Source: Dyadobacter sp. | Lineage (GTDB): Bacteria > Bacteroidota > Bacteroidia > Cytophagales > Spirosomataceae | Assembly (NCBI RefSeq): GCF_017744695.1 | Contig: NZ_JAGIAS010000001.1 | Coordinates: 1,083,013-1,147,012 of the forward strand | Reading direction: 5' to 3' | DNA length: 64,000 nt | The notes under the pieces: model-generated | Database searches by the model: none | What the model was told of the DNA's origin: nothing | Seen by the model: only the letters and a program-made list of their open reading frames with translations | Translations under genes and position numbers: made by a program | In this document: positions 27,901 to 37,204 of the stretch, in pieces | Layout of the letters: every line of letters begins with the position of its first letter | Numbering within the stretch: the stretch's first letter is position 1

Positions 27901-28588
27901 CAAAGTTGATCAGACCATCGTGAACAAGCAGCGCCTGAGCGCGCCGGGCGATTGGAGCAAGCTACGCGCGGGCGATTTGAAATTCGTCGACCTGAATGGC
28001 GACGGAAAAATCGACAACGGCGCGAATACATTGGCCGACCACGGCGATTTGAAGATCATCGGTAATAACCGCGTCCGCTTCCGATACGGTATCAACCTCG
28101 GCGCTTCCTGGAATGGCTTCGATATTTCGGCATTGGCGCAGGGCATTCTTCGCAGGAACTGGTATCCCGGTGCCAACGCGGATAAATTCTGGGGCCCGTA
28201 TTCACGTCCTTATTATTCATTCATTCCGAAAGACTTTGGAAACGATATCTGGACGCCGGAAAATCCGAATGCCTATTTCCCGGTGCTGAGAGGCTACACC
28301 GCACTGAACGGCGGCGGCGACCTGAACTCTGCCAACGACCGCTACATCCAGAACGTAGGTTACCTGCGCCTGAAAAACGTGGTGATAGGCTACACGGTAC
28401 CGGAACGCATCAGCAAACTGGTCCGCATTCCCAGGGCCCGGATTTACATCAGTGGCGAAAACCTGCTGACCTACACCCCGCTCCGCTCGAAATACATCGA
28501 CCCCGAGCAGTTTGACGGCGACGGAACCAATGGACGTACCTACCCATTGTCGAAAACCATTTCAGCCGGTCTTAACCTCACATTCTAA
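24977..28588 (+). CDS. SusC/RagA-type TonB-dependent receptor with STN domain (first unit)
   Basis: A 1203-residue outer-membrane transporter. After the signal sequence come an STN secretin/TonB domain (about 40-110, LRNVSLKQALNEIQARANTRFVYS), a carboxypeptidase-regulatory-like domain (about 145-225), a plug with VLIDGIPGDINRINPGDVESV and LKDAAASAIYGARGAFGV, and a 22-strand-type barrel ending in LNLTF. The TonB-box-like segment is ELVVVGYGTQKR. The STN domain marks it as a transducer to FecR and sigma. The start at 24977 follows the hairpin leader; an upstream ATG in the hairpin is less likely. It works with the SusD protein encoded 15 bp downstream. Confidence 0.95.
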   Translation: MQKTVRNKPVDWRKIMRIGLLQWILAVSLAAGSYAKETAAQSVLSKDMTLTLRNVSLKQALNEIQARANTRFVYSSRVSVKENVTIEVKNQKLSRILDQLLAPRGINYKVINNQIVLAKTRVSREESVIPELEEKLHQYVLPTEIQVRGTVSSSDGQGTLPGVSIVVKGTSQGTTTDGNGKFEITVPNVESALVFSFVGYVSQEIVVGNRTEINLTLQADNKALSELVVVGYGTQKRVNLTGAVSQVQSKDLENRPLNNMSQILQGMVPNLNITFSTGQPGKGGSLNVRGETSVNGGSPLVLIDGIPGDINRINPGDVESVSVLKDAAASAIYGARGAFGVILVTTKTAKNGKTTVSYSNNFGWSKPTINTDFMTNGYDYVKINDEAFIRATGNSYTRYSEEDYKEIEARRYDKTENSARPWVVVKNVNGKDIYNYYGNYDWWNTIFNMSQPSRQHNLNLSGGTDKIDYFLSGSVFEKDGIMRINTDKFTSYTLRSKINAQLTPWLKVSNNTQYFDSKYKYPGLEGGANANFVAITVHALPIYAPRNPDGTPTYNTLKNNYSIGDGLFANLLKGVAGGEQKVHELTTINTIQMDLAKNWNVTANHSYSFYIADDWYRSAVATYSIQPGILTTVPNYNTDQFKKTLWFDPQNVVNVFSSYNHTFGKHFFSATAGINYESRKHQVLAGSRKNLLSESLNDLNLGTGEQLSGGGAYQYELFGAFFRANYDYQGKYLLEVNGRYDGTSRFGEGKRYGFFPSVSAGWRLSEENFFEPARNVVNNLKIRASYGTLGNQLPPNFNNNPSSASFYPYVPMMPTAQSTWITNGQKLQYVSSPSPISAGLTWESATTSNIGLDATLLKNRLNLSFDGYIRKTTDMLIPGQVLPSVYGATVPTQNAGDLQTKGFELSIAWTDMFKVAGKPLSYNVSFIVSDSKSKITKYDNPNKVLSSPYVGQTIGEMWGYSIDGMFKSDEEAQAYKVDQTIVNKQRLSAPGDWSKLRAGDLKFVDLNGDGKIDNGANTLADHGDLKIIGNNRVRFRYGINLGASWNGFDISALAQGILRRNWYPGANADKFWGPYSRPYYSFIPKDFGNDIWTPENPNAYFPVLRGYTALNGGGDLNSANDRYIQNVGYLRLKNVVIGYTVPERISKLVRIPRARIYISGENLLTYTPLRSKYIDPEQFDGDGTNGRTYPLSKTISAGLNLTF

Positions 28589-28603
28589 AAGGCATCCATA
28601 CCG

Positions 28604-30334
28604 ATGAAAAAAATACTTAGCATTATCGCCATTTCACTTGGCCTGGTGGCTTGTGACCTGGATCAGCTCCCGCAGGACGCGATCTCGCCGGAGACTTTCT
28701 TCAATACCGAAAACGACCTTTTGCTTTACACCAACTCATTTTATAATGCATTACCAAGCGCGGAGGATGTGTACAATGAGGACGTAGACAACATCATCAA
28801 AACCAGCTTGCGCGACGAATTGCAGGGAACCCGCGTGGTACCTACCAGCGGCGGCGGATGGAGCTGGGGGAATTTGCGGAATATCAACTATTTTCTCGCA
28901 AATTCCGGCAAATGCCCCGACAAGAAAGCCGTCGCCAAATACAATGGTCTGGCCCGCTTCTTCCGTGCCTATTTCTATTTCGGGATGGTCAAACGTTTTG
29001 GTGACGTGCCCTGGTACTCGACGACCATTGAGCTCGAAGATCAGGAGTTGCTTACCAAAGCCCGCGATCCGCGCACGCTCGTGATGGATTCGGTCATGGC
29101 CGATATCGATTACGCCATCGCCAACCTCGACGCCAGCCGCCAGGTGACTACCATAACCAAATACACCGCGTTAGCATTGAAATCGCGCATCGGATTGTAT
29201 GAGGGTACTTTCCGCAAATACCACCCGGAATTTAACCTGCCTAATGCCGACAAATTCCTCGACGCCTGTATTTCCGCTTCGGAAGACCTGATGAAAAACA
29301 GCGGTTATTCCATTTACAAAGCCACACCGGCTACTGCGTACATGAAGCTGTTCTCGTCCGACAATGCAATCCCCGACGAAGTGATCCTCGCCCGCGATTT
29401 CAGCGACGAGTTGCAGGTTTACCACAACTTGAACTACTACACGATGACCGCTTCATACGGTCGTCCGGGCCTGGAAAAGAAACTGGTCAATAGTTACCTC
29501 ATGGCCGACGGCACGCGTTTCACCGATAAGAAGGGGTACGAAACCATGCAGTTTTATGATGAAGTTCAGAACCGCGACCCGCGCCTCGCACAGACGATCC
29601 GCACCCCAGGCTATACCCGCATCGGCGAAAATGCCCAGCTCGTGCCGGAATTCGGGGCTACTGTCACGGGTTACCAGCTGATCAAATTCGTGTCGGCACC
29701 GAAGTGGGATACCTTTTCGAAAGACATTACCGACATGCCGATCTTCCGTTATGCCGAGGTTTTGCTGAACTACGCAGAAGCGAAGGCCGAAAAAGGAACC
29801 TTGACCCAGGCCGACCTCGATATTTCGACCAAGCTCACCCGCGACCGTGTAGGCATGCCTAACATCAATCTGGAACAGGCCAATGCAAACCCTGACCCTT
29901 ACCAAGCCGCCCAATACACGCAAATCACCGGTAAAAACCTGGGAGTGATCCTCGAAATCCGTCGCGAGCGCCGCGTCGAGCTGGTGATGGAGAATTTCTT
30001 CCGCTGGGACGACATTATCCGCTGGAAAGAAGGCCAGATTCTGACCAAACAATACAAAGGGATGTATTTCCCTGGCCCGGGCCAATATGACCTCGATAAA
30101 AACGGCAGTATCGATGTTGTGATCTATGAGGGTACTAAGCCAGACATCAAAGGTGCGCAGTTGCTGAAACTGGGCAGTGACGTGTCATTGGAAAACGGAG
30201 CCAAGGGCGGTAACATCGTGATCAACGGTCATATCACCAAGAAATTCATTGAAAACCGTGATTACCTTTACCCGATCCCCAAGCAGGAGCGCCTGTTGAA
30301 CACCAACCTGACGCAAAACCCTAACTGGGAGTAA
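28604..30334 (+). CDS. SusD/RagB-type surface lipoprotein (first unit)
   Basis: This 576-residue lipoprotein carries a lipobox (GLVAC, Cys17) and the SusD helical fold. Family segments include ISPETFFNTENDLLLYTNSFYNAL, LARFFRAYFYFGMVKRFGDVPWY, MPIFRYAEVLLNYAEAKAE and the C-terminal RRERRVELVMENFFRWDDIIRW. It would form the lid of the SusC transporter and hold the ligand. Ligand identity is not readable, but the next gene is an exported phosphoesterase, which hints at a phosphorylated substrate. Confidence 0.95.
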   Translation: MKKILSIIAISLGLVACDLDQLPQDAISPETFFNTENDLLLYTNSFYNALPSAEDVYNEDVDNIIKTSLRDELQGTRVVPTSGGGWSWGNLRNINYFLANSGKCPDKKAVAKYNGLARFFRAYFYFGMVKRFGDVPWYSTTIELEDQELLTKARDPRTLVMDSVMADIDYAIANLDASRQVTTITKYTALALKSRIGLYEGTFRKYHPEFNLPNADKFLDACISASEDLMKNSGYSIYKATPATAYMKLFSSDNAIPDEVILARDFSDELQVYHNLNYYTMTASYGRPGLEKKLVNSYLMADGTRFTDKKGYETMQFYDEVQNRDPRLAQTIRTPGYTRIGENAQLVPEFGATVTGYQLIKFVSAPKWDTFSKDITDMPIFRYAEVLLNYAEAKAEKGTLTQADLDISTKLTRDRVGMPNINLEQANANPDPYQAAQYTQITGKNLGVILEIRRERRVELVMENFFRWDDIIRWKEGQILTKQYKGMYFPGPGQYDLDKNGSIDVVIYEGTKPDIKGAQLLKLGSDVSLENGAKGGNIVINGHITKKFIENRDYLYPIPKQERLLNTNLTQNPNWE

Positions 30335-30366
30335 ACCATTATCGACTGTTCCTAACCCTTAACTTT

Positions 30367-31611
30367 ATGCTTTCAGACAGAAGGTCGTTTCTTGAAAAAA
30401 TGTCTCACATCGGGGCGCTGAGCTTGTTGCCGATGGCCGCAGCGTCGGCTGCCGGTTCGCAAGCCGCAGCCGACGATTCCCCGACACCCTCGCTTGAAGA
30501 AAAGAACCATTTCGTGGCCGGTCCCTATTTACAGAATATGGGTACGAACGAGGTCACAATCATGTGGATCACCCATAAGAACTGTTTCAGTTGGGTCGAG
30601 TACGGCGCGGGTACTTACACCAGCAAGCGCGAATTCGGCTACAACAACGGGCTCATCGAGGCGAACAACCGCATTAATAAAATTACATTAACCAACCTCA
30701 CGCCCGGAACCGAGCACAAGTACAAGATCGTGTCGACTGAAGTACTGGGCTACAAAGGTTCGAAGGTGGAATTTGGAGAAACGATCGCCAGCCCGCTGTA
30801 CGGATTCAAAACCTGGGCGCAAAATGAGGACGAGTTCAAAATGGTGGTATTCAACGACATCCACGACCGCCCGCAGATCATCCCGCAACTGCTGTACCGC
30901 CATGGTTACACCGGCAATACCAAAGACTACGATTTCGTGGTTTTCAACGGCGATTGCTTCGACTGGGTTACCGAGGAGCAACAAATGGTCGATCACCTGA
31001 TCAAACCGTCGGTCGATATTTTTGCGACCGAGTTTCCGTTCCTGCTCACCCAGGGCAACCACGAATGCCGGGGCAGCTTCTCACGGCACATTCCCGAGTA
31101 CTATGCCTATCCCGACAACAAGTACTATTTCTCGTTCACCCGAGGCCCGGTACATTTCATCGTACTGGATTCAGGCGAGGACAAAACCGACGACAGCGTC
31201 GAGTACGGGGGTTTGTCGGCATTTGACCGCTACCGGGAGGTGCAAAAGAAATGGCTGGAAAAGGAAATCGAATCGCCGGAATTCAAAAAGGCGGATTTCC
31301 GCGTGCTATTGATCCACATTTCGCCTTACCACTCGGGCGACTGGCATGGTACCATGCATTGCCGTGCGCTGTTCGGACCGGTTTTGAACAAGGCCAAAAT
31401 CGACCTGCAAATCTCCGGGCACACGCACAGGTACATGACGCACGAGCCCGACGCCGACCATAACTGGCCGATCGTGATCGGTGGCGGACCGCTTGAAGGC
31501 AAACGGACGCTCATCAAACTCCACGCAACGCGTAAGCAACTGGACCTGAAAATGATCCGCGATGACGGCGAACTCGTGGGTAAGTTTCTGGTCCCGAAGA
31601 AAAACAAGTAA
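30367..31611 (+). CDS. Tat-exported metallophosphoesterase, purple acid phosphatase-like
   Basis: A 414-residue enzyme with a twin-arginine signal (DRRSFLEKM at residues 4-12, then a hydrophobic stretch). A fibronectin-III-like N domain (about 45-145, HFVAGPYLQNM and NEVTIMWITH) and a calcineurin-like catalytic domain follow. Metal-binding motifs are FNDIHDRP, FNGDCFDW, GNHECRG, LLIHISPYHS and SGHTHRY. Members hydrolyse phosphomonoesters or diesters outside the cytoplasm. It is the last gene of the first sigma-FecR-SusCD unit, 32 bp after susD and before a strong terminator, so it probably processes the ligand imported by that unit. Confidence 0.92.
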   Translation: MLSDRRSFLEKMSHIGALSLLPMAAASAAGSQAAADDSPTPSLEEKNHFVAGPYLQNMGTNEVTIMWITHKNCFSWVEYGAGTYTSKREFGYNNGLIEANNRINKITLTNLTPGTEHKYKIVSTEVLGYKGSKVEFGETIASPLYGFKTWAQNEDEFKMVVFNDIHDRPQIIPQLLYRHGYTGNTKDYDFVVFNGDCFDWVTEEQQMVDHLIKPSVDIFATEFPFLLTQGNHECRGSFSRHIPEYYAYPDNKYYFSFTRGPVHFIVLDSGEDKTDDSVEYGGLSAFDRYREVQKKWLEKEIESPEFKKADFRVLLIHISPYHSGDWHGTMHCRALFGPVLNKAKIDLQISGHTHRYMTHEPDADHNWPIVIGGGPLEGKRTLIKLHATRKQLDLKMIRDDGELVGKFLVPKKNK

Positions 31612-31618
31612 TGCATCC

Positions 31619-31658
31619 CAGGGCAGCAGATCGACCGGTTTGCTGCCCTGATTTTTTT
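31619..31658 (+). terminator. intrinsic terminator of the first SusC/D unit
   Basis: CAGGGCAGCA and TGCTGCCCTG make a perfect 10-bp stem around a 12-nt loop and are followed by seven T residues after one A. It begins 8 bp after the phosphoesterase stop codon. Confidence 0.93.
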
Positions 31659-31772
31659 AGTCGATCGGTTACTTAAAATATTACCCCAACATTAAATAAT
31701 CGCCGCCGCGCGCACCGGATTTTTGCCAACAAAGAAAAATGGTACATTTGCTCTTAACGTAACCCATTTTTC

Positions 31773-32366
31773 GTGGAACAGGATTCGGTACTTTGGCAGA
31801 AGTTCAGGGAAGGCGACCCGCTTGCCTTTGAACAACTCCTGCGCAATTACTACCGGCCGTTGTTCGATTACGGAAGGCGTTTCGTAAGCGACCGCGATGT
31901 GCTGAAAGACCTCGTCCACGATCTTTTCCTCTACTTATGGGAACGCAGGGAATCTCTCGGCAAGACCGACCAGATCAAGCCCTACCTGCTTACCAGCCTC
32001 CGCAACCGCATTTTCAGGAACAGTAACCGGCTCGAAGCCCGTCCGGAAATTTTCATGGCGTTGGAACACACCCCGGAAGATTTTCACGAAACCGCCAACT
32101 CCATCGAGAGCGAGCTTATCCTGACCGAGTTCGCAGCGGAGAAGCATTCACGCATCCAGCACATTATCCAGTCGCTCACACCCCGGCAGCAGGAAATCAT
32201 CCATTTGAAGTTCTACCAGGATCTTTCCAACGAGCGCATTGCCGAAATCTTGAATATATCACGTCCGGCTACGGCTAACCTCCTGTACGAGAGCCTGAAA
32301 ATGTTCCGTGAAAAATGGCTTTTGCTCGCCGGCCTCCTCCTGCTTTTCCTCGTCCGGGGGTATTGA
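31773..32366 (+). CDS. ECF RNA polymerase sigma factor (second SusC/D unit)
   Basis: This 197-residue ECF sigma factor has region 2 (LAFEQLLRNYYRPLFDYGRRF, DLVHDLFLYLWERRE) and region 4 (SLTPRQQEIIHLKFYQDLSNERIAEIL). The start appears to be GTG at 31773; no ATG gives a complete region 2. A C-terminal hydrophobic stretch (WLLLAGLLLLFLVRGY) is an unusual end for a sigma factor and could be a membrane-associating tail. The fecR-like gene follows after 89 bp. Confidence 0.92.
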   Translation: MEQDSVLWQKFREGDPLAFEQLLRNYYRPLFDYGRRFVSDRDVLKDLVHDLFLYLWERRESLGKTDQIKPYLLTSLRNRIFRNSNRLEARPEIFMALEHTPEDFHETANSIESELILTEFAAEKHSRIQHIIQSLTPRQQEIIHLKFYQDLSNERIAEILNISRPATANLLYESLKMFREKWLLLAGLLLLFLVRGY

Positions 32367-32455
32367 TCTAAAAATTTTTAAAATTTTTCATGATTCTTCC
32401 ATGATCCTGACGGTCGTGGCGGATTATACTTTTAGAACACATTCCCAATAAGCCG

Positions 32456-33538
32456 ATGCATCCATTTTACCACTACAACCTGGAAGACTTTCTGACTGAC
32501 GACGATTTCAGGGGGTGGGTAAAAAACGGCCAGCCGCGCAACGATTTTTTCTGGGCCAAGCTCCGCTCGGAATATCCTGAAAAAGCGCCGCTGATGGACC
32601 AGGCTGCCGAGTTGATCCTTACCTGGGAAAAACAACCGAGCGACCTTACGCATGAGGAGCTGGATCATGAAGTGAACCGGATCCTGAACGACTCGATCGT
32701 ACAGACGATGGCTTCCCGGAAAACCAATGTCGTCCGGCTACGCTGGTGGTATGCCGCCGCCGCGGTGCTCGTTCTCGTGGGATTGGGTTGGCTGGTTTCC
32801 GGTGACAAGATATTCCCGAAGAGCCATTATACGTATAAACGTTACGTTTCGGCCTCCCCTGTTCCGCTGAAAGAAATTACCAACAAAGGCAAAGCACCGA
32901 TGAAGGTAAGCTTGCCGGATGGTAGTGAAATACGGCTCATGCCCAATGCGGCCGTCAGTTACGCACCTGTTTTTGTCCAGAACCATAAAAGAGAGGTGTT
33001 TCTCTCGGGAGAAGCCTTTTTCGAAGTCAAAAAAGACAAGGCTAACCCGTTTTTTGTGTATGCCAATGACCTCGTCACGCGGGTAGTAGGAACGAGCTTC
33101 ACCATCAAATCTTCTTCGGAACGTGTGGAGGTAATTGTTCGTACGGGAAAAGTGGCGGTGATGCACGCGAAAGACCTGAACGGGGATAAGCCGGGTATGG
33201 AAATGTTCCTCACGCCCAATCAGCAGGTGGTATTTACGCCCGAACAACCGCTCCTCGCACGCAGCATTACCGAAAACCCGGTGGCCATCGCGCGCCCGGT
33301 CGTAAAACCGGATTTTACATTTGATAATCAACCGGTTGGGGAGGCATTCAAATTATTGCAGGAAACATACGGGATACCGATTTTATACGACTCCACAAGG
33401 CTCGAAAACTGCTACCTGCGCGTGGCGCTGCGCGACGAGCCATTCTTTGACAAGTTAGGAATAATCTGCTCTACGATCGAAGCGAGCTACCAGGTAACCG
33501 ACGGACAGGTCGTTATCACGGGGCAGGGCTGCGAATAA
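32456..33538 (+). CDS. FecR-family anti-sigma factor (second unit)
   Basis: A 360-residue anti-sigma protein with an acidic cytoplasmic N-terminus (YNLEDFLTDDDFRGWVKNG), a transmembrane helix near residue 100 (WWYAAAAVLVLVGLGWLV), a periplasmic FecR domain (SLPDGSEIRLMPNA, SGEAFFEVKKDK, GTSFTIKS) and a DUF4974 C-terminus (FDNQPVGEAFKLLQETYGIPI). It pairs with the sigma factor upstream and the STN-containing SusC downstream. Confidence 0.93.
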   Translation: MHPFYHYNLEDFLTDDDFRGWVKNGQPRNDFFWAKLRSEYPEKAPLMDQAAELILTWEKQPSDLTHEELDHEVNRILNDSIVQTMASRKTNVVRLRWWYAAAAVLVLVGLGWLVSGDKIFPKSHYTYKRYVSASPVPLKEITNKGKAPMKVSLPDGSEIRLMPNAAVSYAPVFVQNHKREVFLSGEAFFEVKKDKANPFFVYANDLVTRVVGTSFTIKSSSERVEVIVRTGKVAVMHAKDLNGDKPGMEMFLTPNQQVVFTPEQPLLARSITENPVAIARPVVKPDFTFDNQPVGEAFKLLQETYGIPILYDSTRLENCYLRVALRDEPFFDKLGIICSTIEASYQVTDGQVVITGQGCE

Positions 33539-33607
33539 CCAATTTCCTTTCAACCAAAACAACCCTTCTACCTTATGGCAAAACTTTGACCCAGATTCAC
33601 TAAAAAG

Positions 33608-33632
33608 CCGGCAATGATTGCAGCATTACCGG
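33608..33632 (+). promoter_or_regulatory. hairpin in the second fecR-susC gap
   Basis: CCGGCAATG (33608-33616) and CATTACCGG (33624-33632) form a stem with one mismatch and a 7-nt loop. A second weaker pair (CTCCCG near 33636 and CGGGAG near 33688) lies nearer the susC start at 33729. There is no T-run. The placement parallels hairpins in the other two fecR-susC gaps of this window. Confidence 0.5.
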
Positions 33633-33728
33633 CCTGATTCTCCCGGTTCATTTCAACAAAAGGACAGTTCCGCCAAAATCGGAGCACGGGAGGGCTTTGT
33701 CCAGAATTCATCAAAACCATTCGAATTT

Positions 33729-36700
33729 ATGAAAAAAAGTAGTCGACCACTAACGTACCTGGTGACTGTGATGAAAATTGCATGCATACCATTCATACTG
33801 ACCCTGCTGTTCAGCAGTCTGTCGCTCGCCAGTAACGGGCTTGCGCAGGAGCTGTTGCAACGCAATGTAACCCTGAAAGCCGAGCGCCAGGACCTGCGCC
33901 AGGTGCTCACCAACCTGGAAAAATCGACGGGCGTACGGTTCTCCTATGTGCCCTCACTCGTGCGCAACCAGAAAGTGAGCGTTTCGGCCGAGAATCAACG
34001 GCTGTCGGTCGTCCTCGACCAGCTGCTCTCGCCGCTCAACATCCGCTATTCGGTTTCCAGGGATTACATTATCCTGAACCGCAAGCCCACCAAAACCACG
34101 GGCTCGAACGACACGAGTTTGCTCGAAATATCCGGAGACGATGCCCCGGTCGATCGGATTGTCCGCGGGAAAGTCATCGCTTCCGATACGAAAGAGCCGC
34201 TACCGGGTGTAAGCGTCGTGGTGAAAGGTACCCAGCGCGGTACATCCACCGAGGTGAACGGGACATTTGAAATAGAAGTCCCCAACGGCGATGCCCAGCT
34301 TATTTTCAGCTTTGTGGGCTACCTCGCACAGGAGGTTAATGTGGGAAACCAGTCGGAGCTGGATGTAACACTGCTTTCGGATACGAAGTCGTTGCAGGAA
34401 GTGGTGGTAATCGGCTACGGAACGGTTAAAAAAGCCGATTTGTCGGCTTCGGTTGCTACGGTACCCGATATGGAACAGATCAAAAACCGGCCGGTGCTCA
34501 ATGTGGGTAGCATGATCCAGGGTAAAGTGGCTGGTGTAACGGCGATCAGCAACGGTGGCCACCCCAACCAGACGCCCAATATCACCATTCGCGGAACGGG
34601 TTCGCGCGGAGGCGAAAGCGTGCTGTACGTAGTCGATGGTGTACCTAATGCACCTTACAACCCGGCCGACATCGAATCCATTACCGTTTTGAAAGATGCG
34701 GCTTCGGCGGCGATTTACGGTGCATTTTCCGGTTCGGCGGGGGTTATCCTCATCACCACACGCCAGGCTGCGCAGGGAAAACCCAGCATCGAATACACTG
34801 GTTTTATGGGGATGAAACAAGCCTGGAAACTGCCGCAATCACTTACTGCGGCCGATGAAGCCAAAGTCTCCAACCTCGCTTATACCAATGCCGGCCTCTC
34901 GCCGCTCGATGGCTGGGACGCCACCAAAAACCCGTACGCACAAGTAACCCGCACCGACTGGATCGACGAGATCTTCCGCACCGGGCTTATCCAGCGCCAT
35001 AATATCAGTTTCAATGCCGGTACCGACAAGTTTTCGACCCTTTTGCAAGGCCGCTACGAACGTGACGAAGGTACACTGATCAACACCTACGCACAGAATT
35101 TGTCGGTCCGTTTCAATGCAATGTACAAGTTCACCGATAAGATCAAACTCCGCCAGGAGCTTTTTTACAATAACAATGATAACCGTGGTACTGAAACAAC
35201 CAGCGGTTATAGCGGAACCGTGCTTTCGGCCATTTACATGCCGCGCTCTGCCGTACCTTATTATGAAGACGGTACATTCGGTGGTGTAGGCCCGCGCGAC
35301 TCACAATACCTCGGTATCCACGGTGATGCGATCAGCCCCGCAGGTACATTGCTTCGCAACAGACCTTACAATAAGAGCAACGATATGCAGTCGGTTACAG
35401 AACTCGGCTATTCCGATATTATTCCGGGCCTGAGCTTCCTTACCCGTTTCAGCTATCGTCAGAACAGCTCGCTCTGGAAAAATTTTGAACCTAAAAGAAC
35501 AGAACCGGGTAAACCCAACAACCAGAACACCCTCTCCTATTCTACCAACCGCGGTTATCACTGGATTTGGGAGAATACAGCCAATTACTCACGTGTGTTC
35601 GGTCGCCACAATGTAGGAGCGATGGCTTCCATGACCGCGCAGGAAAACGGCAACCGCAGTTTCAGCATTGCGGCAAGAGGCTTCGAAAATGAAGCCGATT
35701 GGGCACAATTCTTCGTCAACGCATCGATTTTTGACCAGAACCGACCCAACGACGACGAATGGAAAGACCGTAATGCATCGTATGTAGGACGTTTGTCATA
35801 CAGCTGGGCCGATCGCTACTTCGTGACTGCCAGCTATCGCTACGATATCGCCGGACGCCTTGCGGAAGGTTACCGTGCCAAAGGTTACCCGGGCTTCACA
35901 GGTGCCTGGAAACTCAGCTCCGAGCCATTCTTCAATGTGAAAGGCCTCGATTTGCTGAAACTCCGCGCGAGCTGGGGCCGCATCGGCAACATTGGCTCCA
36001 TCGGCAGGTACTACGGGTATCCTAACCTCACACCTAACAACACTTACCAGGTTGGTAACGGAGCGCCTATCAGCAATGGCTTGTATGTCAATGCAAGATT
36101 CAATCCTGAATTGTCGTGGGAGACTTCACAACAAACGGATTTCGGTTTGGATATAAGTTTGTTGAAAGAAAAACTGACCATTACCGCAGACTATTTTAAC
36201 AAACTAACCTACGACCTGATCAAGCAGCAGGATACCGAATGGACTAACACAAACGGTTACGGCGCACCTTTCATCAATCAGGGTAAGATTAGAAATACCG
36301 GTTTTGAATTTGCCGCCAACTGGCGCGACCAGGTCGGCGAATTCAGCTACGAGGTCGGTGGTAACTTTGCTACACTCAAAAACCGCGTCGACTACATCGA
36401 TGAAAACCCGAACTCGGTATGGACGCATGGCGACGCATGGAGAAGCATTCTGGTACCGTTCCGTTCTACCGTCGGACAGCCTTATTACTCTTACTGGCTG
36501 ATTAAAAACGCGGGCATTTTCCAATCCGACGAAGCCGCAGCCGCTTACGTAGGCCCGAAAGGCGATCGCATCCAGCCTAATGCAAAAGCGGGTGACCTGA
36601 AATTCGTAGACGAAAACGGCGACGGCAAGATCGACGACTCCGACCGTGTGTACATGGGCAACGCATTCCCGAAAATCACTTATGGGATTACTGGTAATGC

Positions 36701-37169
36701 CAACTGGAAAAACTTTGATTTCAGCATTTTCTTCCAGGGTGTGGGTGGCGTGAAATTGTTCAACGCATTCAAGCAATCGACATTGAACGGTGCTGAGCAA
36801 GGCTACAACCGTTGGGATAAAATTCTGGACGCATGGTCGGAAACCAACACAGGTTCCGATATTCCGAAGATCCGGGCGAACGATCCGAACAAGAACTTCT
36901 CGACCAACTCCGACTGGTACCTTGAAAATGGTAACTACCTGCGCCTGAAAAACCTGATCATCGGCTATACATTCAAAAGCAAGCCCGGCAAGCCTAGCCT
37001 GCGCGTGTACCTGAGCGGCGATAACCTGCTCACATTCACCAAATATTCGGGGATGGACCCCGAGATCGGCAGTCAGCTCATCGATGGCCGCTATACTGCA
37101 CCAGGTCTCGACGGCGGTCAATATCCCGTTGCGCGGGTGTACTCGGCCGGTGTGAAGCTGAAATTTTAA
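33729..37169 (+). CDS. SusC/RagA-type TonB-dependent receptor with STN domain (second unit)
   Basis: A 1146-residue outer-membrane transporter from the ATG at 33729. An upstream in-frame start would add 37 residues ahead of a good signal sequence and is rejected. The order is signal peptide, STN domain (LKAERQDLRQVLTNLEKSTGV), carboxypeptidase-like domain (KEPLPGVSVVVKGTQRG), TonB-box-like EVVVIGYGTVKK, plug (YVVDGVPNAPYNPADIES) and barrel ending in KLKF. The barrel contains a DENGDGKIDDSDR segment with Ca2+-loop character, common in this family. susD follows after 35 bp. Confidence 0.95.
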   Translation: MKKSSRPLTYLVTVMKIACIPFILTLLFSSLSLASNGLAQELLQRNVTLKAERQDLRQVLTNLEKSTGVRFSYVPSLVRNQKVSVSAENQRLSVVLDQLLSPLNIRYSVSRDYIILNRKPTKTTGSNDTSLLEISGDDAPVDRIVRGKVIASDTKEPLPGVSVVVKGTQRGTSTEVNGTFEIEVPNGDAQLIFSFVGYLAQEVNVGNQSELDVTLLSDTKSLQEVVVIGYGTVKKADLSASVATVPDMEQIKNRPVLNVGSMIQGKVAGVTAISNGGHPNQTPNITIRGTGSRGGESVLYVVDGVPNAPYNPADIESITVLKDAASAAIYGAFSGSAGVILITTRQAAQGKPSIEYTGFMGMKQAWKLPQSLTAADEAKVSNLAYTNAGLSPLDGWDATKNPYAQVTRTDWIDEIFRTGLIQRHNISFNAGTDKFSTLLQGRYERDEGTLINTYAQNLSVRFNAMYKFTDKIKLRQELFYNNNDNRGTETTSGYSGTVLSAIYMPRSAVPYYEDGTFGGVGPRDSQYLGIHGDAISPAGTLLRNRPYNKSNDMQSVTELGYSDIIPGLSFLTRFSYRQNSSLWKNFEPKRTEPGKPNNQNTLSYSTNRGYHWIWENTANYSRVFGRHNVGAMASMTAQENGNRSFSIAARGFENEADWAQFFVNASIFDQNRPNDDEWKDRNASYVGRLSYSWADRYFVTASYRYDIAGRLAEGYRAKGYPGFTGAWKLSSEPFFNVKGLDLLKLRASWGRIGNIGSIGRYYGYPNLTPNNTYQVGNGAPISNGLYVNARFNPELSWETSQQTDFGLDISLLKEKLTITADYFNKLTYDLIKQQDTEWTNTNGYGAPFINQGKIRNTGFEFAANWRDQVGEFSYEVGGNFATLKNRVDYIDENPNSVWTHGDAWRSILVPFRSTVGQPYYSYWLIKNAGIFQSDEAAAAYVGPKGDRIQPNAKAGDLKFVDENGDGKIDDSDRVYMGNAFPKITYGITGNANWKNFDFSIFFQGVGGVKLFNAFKQSTLNGAEQGYNRWDKILDAWSETNTGSDIPKIRANDPNKNFSTNSDWYLENGNYLRLKNLIIGYTFKSKPGKPSLRVYLSGDNLLTFTKYSGMDPEIGSQLIDGRYTAPGLDGGQYPVARVYSAGVKLKF

Positions 37170-37204
37170 TCGCAAGAGATTCGACCAAACAAAGACTTTG
37201 ACTC

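Noticed and set aside
36204..37175. 323-codon minus-strand frame opposite the second susC gene
   Set aside because: Shadow of the conserved receptor barrel; no motif or signal sequence.
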